A stretch of DNA of 64,000 nt, taken from Sphingomonas lacusdianchii (lineage in GTDB: Bacteria; Pseudomonadota; Alphaproteobacteria; Sphingomonadales; Sphingomonadaceae). The notes beneath the pieces were generated by a model. That model had not been told where the DNA came from. It was given only the letters and a program-made list of their open reading frames with translations, and searched no databases. The DNA lies in NCBI RefSeq assembly GCF_022664395.1, contig NZ_JAKRET010000005.1, forward strand, positions 124,001-188,000, in the 5' to 3' direction. Every line of letters begins with the position of its first letter. The first letter of the stretch is position 1. Shown one piece after another: positions 34,529 through 41,430 of the stretch. The position numbers were made by a program, and so were the translations under genes.

Positions 34529-35476
34529 ATGGCTAGCTTCCTTGATTTCGAAAAACCCATCGCCGAATTGCAGGCGCGGATCGACGAACTGCGCGATACC
34601 GCCGCCGATGGCGAACTCGACATCGCGACCGAGATCGGGCGGTTGCAGACCAAGTCCGACCGGCTGCTGCGCGAAACCTATACCAAACTGACGCCGTGGC
34701 AGAAGACGCAGGTCGCCCGCCATCCCGAGCGGCCGCACTTCAAGCACTATGTCGCCTCGCTGGTCGAGGATTTCATGCCGCTGGGCGGGGACCGCGCCTT
34801 TGCCGACGACTCGGCGATCCTCGGCGGGATCGGGCGGTTCCGCGGGCGCAAGGTGGTGGTTATCGGACATGAGAAGGGCGACGATACCGCCAGCCGCCTC
34901 CGCCACAATTTCGGCATGGGCAAGCCCGAGGGCTATCGCAAGGCGATCCGGCTGATGCAACTCGCCGACCGGTTCGCGCTGCCGGTGGTGACGCTGGTCG
35001 ATACGTCGGGCGCGTTTCCCGGCATCCAGGCCGAGGAGCGCGGACAGGCAGAGGCGATCGCCCGCTCGACCGAGGCGGCGCTGAACCTCGGCGTGCCGAT
35101 GGTGTCGGCGATCCTGGGCGAAGGCGGATCGGGCGGCGCGATCGCGCTGGCGGCGGGCAATATCGTGCTGATGATGGAGCACGCCGTCTATTCGGTGATC
35201 TCGCCCGAAGGGTGCGCATCGATCCTGTGGCGCACCGCCGACAAGGCGCCGGAAGCGGCCGAGGCGATGCGCGTGACCGCGCAGGATCTCAAGTCGCTGG
35301 GCGTGATCGACCGGATCGTGCCCGAACCGCTGGGCGCTGCGCATCGCGACAAGGGTGCGGCGATCGCGGCGCTGGGTGATGCGATCGATACGGCGCTGGG
35401 CGAATTGTCGGGCATGGAGGCCGCGTCGCTGCGCCAGGCGCGGCGGCAGAAGTTCCTGAAGATGGGCCGGCTGTAA
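34529..35476 (+). CDS. accA: Acetyl-CoA carboxylase carboxyltransferase subunit alpha
   Basis: 315 aa. With AccD it transfers the carboxyl group from biotin to acetyl-CoA, the first step of fatty-acid synthesis. N-terminal [18 protein letters not shown], then [38 protein letters not shown] and [14 protein letters not shown]. It lies 11 bases after xerD and ends at a terminator hairpin. Confidence 0.97.
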   Translation: MASFLDFEKPIAELQARIDELRDTAADGELDIATEIGRLQTKSDRLLRETYTKLTPWQKTQVARHPERPHFKHYVASLVEDFMPLGGDRAFADDSAILGGIGRFRGRKVVVIGHEKGDDTASRLRHNFGMGKPEGYRKAIRLMQLADRFALPVVTLVDTSGAFPGIQAEERGQAEAIARSTEAALNLGVPMVSAILGEGGSGGAIALAAGNIVLMMEHAVYSVISPEGCASILWRTADKAPEAAEAMRVTAQDLKSLGVIDRIVPEPLGAAHRDKGAAIAALGDAIDTALGELSGMEAASLRQARRQKFLKMGRL

Positions 35477-35483
35477 CCGACAT

Positions 35484-35520
35484 GAAAAGGGCGGCGGAGC
35501 CGAAGTCCCGCCGCCCTTTC
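35484..35520. terminator. Bidirectional intrinsic terminator between accA and the Flp pilin gene
   Basis: The inverted arms GAAAAGGGCGGCGG-type (from 35484) and CCGCCGCCCTTTC (to 35520) form a strong stem with A-rich and T-rich flanks. It is placed 8 bases after accA and 20 bases after the end of the convergent pilin gene, so it can serve both. Confidence 0.85.
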
Positions 35521-35540
35521 GCAATCGGTGATCGTAAGGA

Positions 35541-35720
35541 TCAGCCGCCGGCCTTCGTCGCCGCCATCTGGCCCGAAACGTTGTTGAAAGTCTTGCTGAG
35601 CTGGTTGCCCAGGCCCTGCATGGCGGTGATGGCGGCAACGGCGATCAGCGCGGCGATCAGCCCGTATTCGATCGCGGTGGCGCCCTTGCTGTTCTTCAGA
35701 AAGGTGCGGATCTTCTGCAT
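35541..35720 (-). CDS. Flp/Fap-type pilin
   Basis: 59 aa. The short basic leader MQKIRTFLKNSKG is followed by the processing site G-ATAIEYGLI with Glu at +5 and Tyr at +6, then a hydrophobic helix. These are marks of Flp pilins, exported and assembled by the Tad machinery. It has a weak A/G-rich site upstream. No tad genes are in the window, so assembly depends on genes elsewhere. A second, diverged Flp-like gene lies upstream on the same strand. Confidence 0.9.
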   Translation of the reverse strand: MQKIRTFLKNSKGATAIEYGLIAALIAVAAITAMQGLGNQLSKTFNNVSGQMAATKAGG

Positions 35721-35851
35721 ATCGGTCTCCGTGGTTCTGCGTACTTCAATTTTCCCGGCCGTTCGGACGATGCCCGGTCAGCAGGCGCAGTGTACGAAGA
35801 ACTCGGTTGATAAAGTTTTAAGCGGGAAGGTTACCGACAATATTTCGATGG

Positions 35852-36043
35852 TTAACCAACATGGCTATGCTCGATGACGTTGGTCGCGACCCCGTTCCAC
35901 AGGCTGCCGTTAATGTCGCCCACGCCAGCGATGGCAGCGGCGATCGCAATCGCGACGATCGCGAGGATCATGCCATATTCGACGGCAGTGGCTCCACGCC
36001 GATCGCGCCATAGACTGTGTAGCGGGCGCTGCGCGCAACGCAT
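35852..36043 (-). CDS. Flp-like pilin, diverged
   Basis: 63 aa. The leader HSLWRDRRG precedes ATAVEYGMILAIVAIAIAAA, which keeps the Glu/Tyr of Flp pilins; the C-terminus (INGSLWNGVATNVIEHSHVG) differs from that of the neighbour. The 131-base gap to the next pilin gene downstream holds an A/T-rich stretch that may contain a promoter. It may be a minor pilin or pseudopilin of the Tad system. Confidence 0.8.
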   Translation of the reverse strand: MRCAQRPLHSLWRDRRGATAVEYGMILAIVAIAIAAAIAGVGDINGSLWNGVATNVIEHSHVG

Positions 36044-36099
36044 GGACCTTCTACTCCGCCAAGACCGATTCGACCCCTAACGCCGGCGAGGTTAAGAAA

Positions 36100-36510
36100 T
36101 TGTCGCTTCCACCCCACTTCCTGATGGTGACCGCCGCGGCGATGATCGATGGCGATGGCCGGGTGCTCGTCCAGCAACGCCCGCCCGGGACGGCGATGGC
36201 GGGGCTGTGGGAGTTTCCCGGCGGCAAGATCGAGCCGGGCGAAACCCCCGAGGCGGCGCTGGTCCGCGAACTGGACGAGGAATTGGGGATCGTCGTCGAC
36301 CATAGCTGTCTGGCGCCGGCCGCCTTTGCCAGCGAGGCGCTGGGCGAGCGGCATCTGCTGCTGCTGCTCTACGCGCTGCGCAAATGGCAGGGGATGCCGG
36401 TCGCGCGCCATGCGACCGCGCTCAAATGGCTGCGGCCGGTACAGTTGCACGCACTCGCCATGCCGCCCGCCGACCGGCCGCTGATCGGGTTGCTGGAAGC
36501 GCTTATCTAG
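36100..36510 (+). CDS. mutT: 8-oxo-dGTP diphosphatase (MutT-type Nudix)
   Basis: 136 aa from TTG 36100; ATG 36124 gives 128 aa and is an equally good start. The Nudix box is complete: GGKIEPGETPEAALVRELDE then ELGI. A C-terminal LKWLRPVQL matches MutT. It sanitises oxidised nucleotides or a related substrate. It is convergent with the methyltransferase gene, overlapping it by 8 bases. Confidence 0.9.
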   Translation: MSLPPHFLMVTAAAMIDGDGRVLVQQRPPGTAMAGLWEFPGGKIEPGETPEAALVRELDEELGIVVDHSCLAPAAFASEALGERHLLLLLYALRKWQGMPVARHATALKWLRPVQLHALAMPPADRPLIGLLEALI

Positions 36511-37333
36511 GCCGCAGCGTGTCGGCGAGCGACGCGGTGGCGCTGCCGCGGCGGGCGGGTTGCGGCTGGCTGGGGGCAGGGGCCCAGCCGGTCAGGTAGA
36601 TGACCTCGAACTGCTCGACGGTCCGGCCATCGGGATCGGCGCGGTCGGCAAAGGCACCGGCCGCCGCCATCAATCCTGCGCGACCCAGCGGCGCGGGATC
36701 GAGCAGCCCGGTCGCACCCATGCCGCGCAGATCGTCGACCAGCCGGCCCAGCCCGGCATAGCGGACCGTCAGCGTTTCCGAATCGGCGACGGGTAGCGCG
36801 AAGCCTGCCCGAACCAGCAGGTCGCCGGCCGAGCGCAGATCGATTTGCGGATGGACACGCGCAGCCGGCCGATCGCCCTCGGCAGTCAGCAGTGATTGGC
36901 GCAGCGTGGCCAGCGTCCTGCCGCCGGTGAAGGCGGCAAGGAACAGGCCGTCGGGGCGCAGCGTCCGGCGGATCAGCGTCAGCGCGCCGGGCAGGTCGTT
37001 GACGCTGTCGAGCACGCCGACCGACACCACCAAATCGAACGCGCCATCGGCAAAGGGCAGCCGGTCCTCGTCTCCCTGCACGCCGCCTGCCGCGTGGGCA
37101 AAGGCGAAACCCGGATCGAAGCGGGCGATGCGGGCGCCCGTCGGGGGCATGAAGGCGGCATCGTGGCAGCCGAGGTCGAGCACGTCGGTGAATTGTCGCG
37201 TCACCGCCTGCAACCGGTCCTCAATCCCCTCCAGCATATAACGGTGCAGGAAATCGGCGCGCGCGAAGCCCGGCCGGGCACGGTCGCGATGCAGGCGGCG
37301 GCGCTGACGATCGAAGATATCGGGGGCATTCAC
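36503..37333 (-). CDS. SAM-dependent methyltransferase, NDUFAF5/BioC-like
   Basis: 276 aa from GTG 37333. The N-terminus with APDIFDRQRRRLHRDRA and FLHRYMLEGIEDRL resembles the NDUFAF5 group of methyltransferase-fold proteins linked to respiratory complex I assembly. The SAM motif VLDLGCHDAAF and the post-I region FDLVVSVGVLDSVNDLPGAL are visible. The frame is open to 37477, but the family starts here. It is divergent from comF with 42 bases between. Confidence 0.85.
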   Translation of the reverse strand: MNAPDIFDRQRRRLHRDRARPGFARADFLHRYMLEGIEDRLQAVTRQFTDVLDLGCHDAAFMPPTGARIARFDPGFAFAHAAGGVQGDEDRLPFADGAFDLVVSVGVLDSVNDLPGALTLIRRTLRPDGLFLAAFTGGRTLATLRQSLLTAEGDRPAARVHPQIDLRSAGDLLVRAGFALPVADSETLTVRYAGLGRLVDDLRGMGATGLLDPAPLGRAGLMAAAGAFADRADPDGRTVEQFEVIYLTGWAPAPSQPQPARRGSATASLADTLRPR

Positions 37334-37375
37334 GCCGCCGCTTGTGCCGGGTGGCGCGCGCGGCGACAAGGGGGC

Positions 37376-38107
37376 ATGCCGTTTGCCCGCGCTCCTGTCG
37401 CCGCACTGAACCGGCTGGTCGCGCTGGCGCTGCCGCCGCGCTGCCCCGGCTGTGGCGAGGTCGTCGAGGCGGATCACCGTTTTTGTACCAAGTGCTGGTC
37501 GGGACTACGCTTTCTGGGCGATCCGGCGTGCGCGACCTGCGGGGCGCCGTTCGCGATCGATCGGGGAGGAGAGTTGCGGTGCGCGCCGTGCCTTGCCGCG
37601 CCACCGGCGCATGACGGACTGCGCGCCGCCGTCGCCTATGGCCCGGTCGCGCGCGATGTCGCGCTCAAGCTGAAATATGGCGGTCGGCTGGCCTTGGCGG
37701 AGACGATGGCGCGGCTGATGCGTCGCCACCTGCCGGACGACGCGACCCTGATCGTGCCGGTACCGCTGCATCGACGACGGTTGTGGACTCGCGGCTATAA
37801 TCAGGCGCTGCTGATCGCCAACGGATTGTCGCGCCTGTCGGGTGTCGCGGTCGCAGGCGACGCGCTGCGACGGACGCACCCCACGCCAGCGCTGAAGGGG
37901 ATGAACGGTCGCAGGCGCGCGCAGGCGGTGCGCGGTGCGTTCATGGCGTCCGATCCGGGGCGGATCGCCGGGCAGACGGTCGTGCTCGTCGACGATGTCC
38001 ATACCAGCGGCGCGACCGCTGCCGCCTGTACCAAAGTGCTGCGTGCCGCCGGTGCGACGCGGGTGACGATCCTGTGCTGGGCAAGAGTCATCGGTGCGGA
38101 CGATTGA
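37376..38107 (+). CDS. ComF-family phosphoribosyltransferase-like protein
   Basis: 243 aa. N-terminal zinc-ribbon cysteines (PRCPGCGEV, FCTKCW, ACATCGAPF and RCAPC) followed by a type I phosphoribosyltransferase fold with the PRPP loop VVLVDDVHTSGAT near the C-terminus. ComF proteins act in DNA uptake in competent bacteria; in others the role is unclear. It is the first gene of the comF-grxC-nit-DUF1178 group. Confidence 0.9.
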   Translation: MPFARAPVAALNRLVALALPPRCPGCGEVVEADHRFCTKCWSGLRFLGDPACATCGAPFAIDRGGELRCAPCLAAPPAHDGLRAAVAYGPVARDVALKLKYGGRLALAETMARLMRRHLPDDATLIVPVPLHRRRLWTRGYNQALLIANGLSRLSGVAVAGDALRRTHPTPALKGMNGRRRAQAVRGAFMASDPGRIAGQTVVLVDDVHTSGATAAACTKVLRAAGATRVTILCWARVIGADD

Positions 38108-38139
38108 CAAGCCCGACCGCCAGTCACACCTGATCGTGC

Positions 38140-38394
38140 ATGGCTAATATCATCATCTATACGAAGGCGTTCTGCCCCTATTGCACCCGCGCCAAGCGGT
38201 TGCTTGACGAGAAGGGCGCCGCTTATGACGAGATCGACATCACGCTGGGCGGAGCGAAGCGGCAGGAGATGCTGGCGCGCGCCAACGGGCGGATGACGGT
38301 GCCGCAGATCTTCATCGGCGATACCCATGTCGGCGGGTCCGACGATCTCGCGGCACTGGAACGCGCGGGCAAGCTGGACGCGCTGCTGGCGTGA
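38140..38394 (+). CDS. grxC: Glutaredoxin 3
   Basis: 84 aa, the usual size. Dithiol active site C12-P-Y-C15, cis-proline in TVPQIFI and the GSH-binding GGSDDL. It reduces disulfides with glutathione in the cytoplasm. The stop overlaps the GTG start of the amidase gene (GTGA), so the two are coupled. Confidence 0.95.
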   Translation: MANIIIYTKAFCPYCTRAKRLLDEKGAAYDEIDITLGGAKRQEMLARANGRMTVPQIFIGDTHVGGSDDLAALERAGKLDALLA

Positions 38395-39218
38395 CCCGTA
38401 TCGCGCTGCTCCAGATGACGGCGGGCATCGACCGCGACGCCAATGCTGCCGTGCTGGTGGAGGCGATCGAGCAGGCGGCTGCGGGTGGTGCGGCGATGCT
38501 GTTCACGCCTGAAATGTCCGGCCTGATCGACCGGGACCGCGAACGCGCAGCCGCGTCGATCGCGACCGAAGACGCCGACCCGGTGCTACGATCGGTAAGC
38601 GAGGCGGCGGCGCGGGTCGGCATCTGGGTGCATTTGGGGTCGCTGGCGGTGCGGCGGGCGGACGGGCGATTGGCCAATCGCGGCTATGTGATCGATGCGG
38701 CCGGCGCCGTGAGGGCTCGCTATGACAAGCTGCACCTGTTCGACGTGACGTTGCCGACCGGTGAGAGCTGGCGCGAATCGGCAAGCTACGCGCCGGGCGA
38801 TTCGGCGACGGTGGTGGCGACCCCGGTCGGTCGGCTAGGGCTGACCATCTGTTACGATCTGCGCTTTCCCGACCTGTTCCGTGCGTTGAGCGATGCCGGC
38901 GCAACCATGTTGGCGGTGCCCGCGGCCTTTACGGTGCCGACCGGTGAGGCGCATTGGCACGTCCTGCTGCGCGCGCGTGCGATCGAAGCGGGCGCGTTCG
39001 TCGTCGCCGCCGCACAGGCCGGTCGCCATGCGGACGGCCGGATAACCTATGGCCATTCGCTGGTCGTCGATCCGTGGGGCAAGGTGTTGCTCGATATGGG
39101 CGACGCGGCGGGCCTTGGCTTCGTCGACATCGACCCGGCACAGGTCGATGCGGTGCGCGCACGGATTCCGGCGATCGAGCATCGCCGCGCGATCCCGCCG
39201 GTCGGGATCGTCGCGTGA
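38391..39218 (+). CDS. Carbon-nitrogen hydrolase (Nit1-like, deaminated-glutathione amidase type)
   Basis: 275 aa from GTG 38391. The nitrilase triad is Glu41 (FTPEMSG), Lys113 (YDKLHLFDV) and Cys154 (TICYDLRFP). The sequence fits the Nit1 subfamily that hydrolyses deaminated glutathione, a repair function, which suits its coupling to glutaredoxin. Substrate assignment is by subfamily resemblance. Confidence 0.9.
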   Translation: MTRIALLQMTAGIDRDANAAVLVEAIEQAAAGGAAMLFTPEMSGLIDRDRERAAASIATEDADPVLRSVSEAAARVGIWVHLGSLAVRRADGRLANRGYVIDAAGAVRARYDKLHLFDVTLPTGESWRESASYAPGDSATVVATPVGRLGLTICYDLRFPDLFRALSDAGATMLAVPAAFTVPTGEAHWHVLLRARAIEAGAFVVAAAQAGRHADGRITYGHSLVVDPWGKVLLDMGDAAGLGFVDIDPAQVDAVRARIPAIEHRRAIPPVGIVA

Positions 39219-39643
39219 TCGTGTTCGACCTGCGCTGCGGCAATGCGCATGTGTTCGAGGCATGGTTCGCCTCCAGCGACGCCTATGCCGATCAGCGGGG
39301 GCGGGGGCTGATCCAATGTCCGATCTGTTCCGATGCGACGATCGAGAAGGCGGTGATGGCGCCCAATATCGCGCCGAAGGGGGATCGCGCCGCCGGCCCC
39401 ACGCCCGAAATGATGAAGGCGGCGCTGCAGACGCTGGCGCAGGCGCAGCAGGCGGCGTTGGCGAATAGCGAATGGGTCGGCACCGCCTTTGCCGATCGGG
39501 CGCGGGCGATGCATGTCGGCGATGCCGAACCGGCGACGATCCATGGCCAGGCGACGCGTGCCGAGGCGAAGGCGCTAGTCGAGGAGGGCGTGGCCGTAGC
39601 GCCACTGTTACTGCCGGTCGTGCCGCCCGAGCGGGCGAATTAG
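39215..39643 (+). CDS. DUF1178 family protein
   Basis: 142 aa from GTG 39215, which overlaps the amidase stop by 4 bases. The N-terminus IVFDLRCGNAHVFEAWFAS, with a CPIC pair and VMAPN after it, is the DUF1178 signature. The four-cysteine pattern seen in some members is reduced here. The C-terminus ends in a LLPVVPP motif. The function is unknown; it recurs with grxC and nit genes in alphaproteobacteria. Confidence 0.85.
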   Translation: MIVFDLRCGNAHVFEAWFASSDAYADQRGRGLIQCPICSDATIEKAVMAPNIAPKGDRAAGPTPEMMKAALQTLAQAQQAALANSEWVGTAFADRARAMHVGDAEPATIHGQATRAEAKALVEEGVAVAPLLLPVVPPERAN

Positions 39644-39665
39644 GGTCGGAGAAGATGAACCCGAC

Positions 39666-39779
39666 CCGTTCGTCCTGAGTAGCCATTGAGCTGTCGAAAT
39701 GGCGTATCGAAGGACCGTCGGTGGCAGGTGCTTCGATACGGGTCTTCGACTTCGCTCAGCCCCTACGCAGCACGAACGG
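39666..39779. repeat. 114-bp palindromic dispersed repeat, copy 2 (inverted)
   Basis: Reverse complement of the element at 18038-18151, identical in length and nearly identical in both arms; the central loop is different. It starts 22 bases after the DUF1178 stop and could also act as the transcript end for that operon. Confidence 0.85.
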
Positions 39780-39899
39780 ATCTATCTCTTGTCATCACGT
39801 TATGACGGTGACCGACATGCGGCAGCCTTTCGGCGGAACGACACTCGCCGAACTGGGGGTCGACGCCACCCACGCCTCTTTCGATCGCCCGGGTTGGGG

Positions 39900-39976
39900 T
39901 GGTGGTCTCGGAGGGACTCGAACCCCCGACGCCCGCTTTAGGAAAGCGGCGCTCTGTCCAGCTGAGCTACGAGACC
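39900..39976 (-). tRNA. tRNA-Arg (anticodon CCT)
   Basis: Full cloverleaf on the minus strand, 77 nt including an encoded CCA (39902-39900). The acceptor stem GGTCTCG pairs with CGAGACC, the D arm has AGCTCAGCTGGACAGAGC, the anticodon stem CCGCT/AGCGG encloses TTCCTAA with CCT as anticodon, and the T arm contains GGTTCGAGTCC. It decodes AGG. No integrase or partial tRNA copy is nearby. Confidence 0.97.
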
Positions 39977-40022
39977 GTCCGTGCGCTGTAGAATGCCGTC
40001 GCCCGTCGTGCAACGGGGGCGA

Positions 40023-40568
40023 TCAACTGCCGCATTCCCAGCGGCCATTGCGATAGACGCGCTCGCCCCCATCGGCGGTGCGCATGGTCAGCGTCGCCGG
40101 CCACGCCTGCGTCGCGGTGCTCCCCTGCACCGGATTGCCCGGCTGGTGTGCGAGGGTGAAGGACACGCCGTCGCCGGCAAGGATCGCACCACCCTGTATC
40201 GCTTCGCGACCGGGCGTGGCGGCGGTGATGCGATGGAAGCGCTTGTCATATTTGACCAGCCCGTCGCCTTCGTCGCGGACCATCAGCAGCGTGGGCGTAC
40301 CGGCACCGGCATGGAAGGCGCAGCCCGACCCCAGCAGGTCCTTGTCCTTGAAGTCGTCATAGACAAGCGGCTGCAATTCCGACGCCGTATGTAGCGACGG
40401 CGATGTCGGCACGCCGCGCGTCGAGACGACCGCGCCATTGGCTGCCGGTTCGACACCGCCCAACGAACCGACCGGCATCGCCGCCTGCGTCGCGTTGGCG
40501 TCGGCAGGCGGCTCGGCCGAACAGGCGGCGAGCGCGAACGGGATGAGCAGCGCGGCGTAACGGTTCAT
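40023..40568 (-). CDS. Putative lipoprotein of unknown function
   Basis: 181 aa. Lipoprotein signal peptide MNRYAALLIPFALAAC with the lipobox LAAC (Cys at residue 16). The mature protein contains DLLGSGCAFHAG and ends RNGRWECGS, leaving two internal cysteines. No known domain was recognised. It is a single gene between the tRNA and folE on the same strand. Confidence 0.8.
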   Translation of the reverse strand: MNRYAALLIPFALAACSAEPPADANATQAAMPVGSLGGVEPAANGAVVSTRGVPTSPSLHTASELQPLVYDDFKDKDLLGSGCAFHAGAGTPTLLMVRDEGDGLVKYDKRFHRITAATPGREAIQGGAILAGDGVSFTLAHQPGNPVQGSTATQAWPATLTMRTADGGERVYRNGRWECGS

Positions 40569-40602
40569 CGTTCCAAAACGTCGACTGGTCGCTACCGTTC
40601 CG

Positions 40603-41226
40603 TCATCCGCGCCCGATCAGGGCCAGCACTTCCTTGCGGCTGCGTTCGTCGTCGCGGAACACGCCCATCATCCGGCTGGTCGTCATGGTGACGCCCGGGG
40701 TGCGGACGCCGCGCGCGGTCATGCAGCCATGGGCTGCCTCGATCACCACCGCGACGCCGCGCGGCTGCAGCCCGTTCCAGATGCAGTCGGCGACTTCGGC
40801 GGTCAGCCGCTCCTGCACCTGCAACCGGCGGGCATAGCCGTGCAGGACGCGCGCGAGCTTCGAGATGCCGACGACATGATCCTTCGGAAGATAGGCGATA
40901 TGCGCCTTGCCGACGATCGGCGCCATGTGATGTTCGCAATGCGACTGGAACGGAATGTCGCGCAGCAGGACGATCTCGTCATAGCCGCCGACCTCTTCGA
41001 AAACGCGTTCGAGGTGGCGGGCGGGATCGTCGGCATAGCCCTGCGTATATTCCTTCCACGCACGGGCGACGCGCAGCGGCGTTTCGAGCAGCCCTTCACG
41101 GTTCGGGTCCTCGCCGGTCCAGCGGATCAGGGTGCGGATCGCTTCTGCGACGTCGTCGGGCACCGGAATTTTCGGCGCCGATGCCACCAGGTCGCCGGTC
41201 CCGGCATCGTCATTCGCGTCACACAT
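40603..41226 (-). CDS. folE: GTP cyclohydrolase I
   Basis: 207 aa from ATG 41226. Makes dihydroneopterin triphosphate, the first step of folate synthesis. Zinc ligands Cys97 and His100 in SHCEHHM and Cys168 in AAHGCMTARG. A longer open frame reaches 41379, but residues before MCDANDD have no family similarity; N-terminal extensions vary, so the start is less certain than the identity. Confidence 0.93.
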   Translation of the reverse strand: MCDANDDAGTGDLVASAPKIPVPDDVAEAIRTLIRWTGEDPNREGLLETPLRVARAWKEYTQGYADDPARHLERVFEEVGGYDEIVLLRDIPFQSHCEHHMAPIVGKAHIAYLPKDHVVGISKLARVLHGYARRLQVQERLTAEVADCIWNGLQPRGVAVVIEAAHGCMTARGVRTPGVTMTTSRMMGVFRDDERSRKEVLALIGRG

Positions 41227-41430
41227 GATCGTCGTCCATTCCCGATATTCGAACTTGTTCGCATCCGCCGCATAAAATCCCTGCATCGGCGCGACTGTGG
41301 CTTCCATACCCGTTCGCCGATAAAAGCTGTACGAAGGTGCAGGTTGCCCGTTGACGCGGGATAGATGCTCCGTCACCAAATGCCAACTGCATTAGCCGGA
41401 CGATATCGGCAGCGCGGATGAGGGGATGTC

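Noticed and set aside
39644..39980. tRNA-Arg as an integration (att) site of an island
   Set aside because: The tRNA is intact, with no duplicated 3' end nearby, and no integrase or phage genes; xerD at 33609 has the housekeeping context.
41227..41379. N-terminal extension of folE to 41379
   Set aside because: No similarity to FolE before MCDANDD, although variable N-termini mean a small extension cannot be fully excluded.
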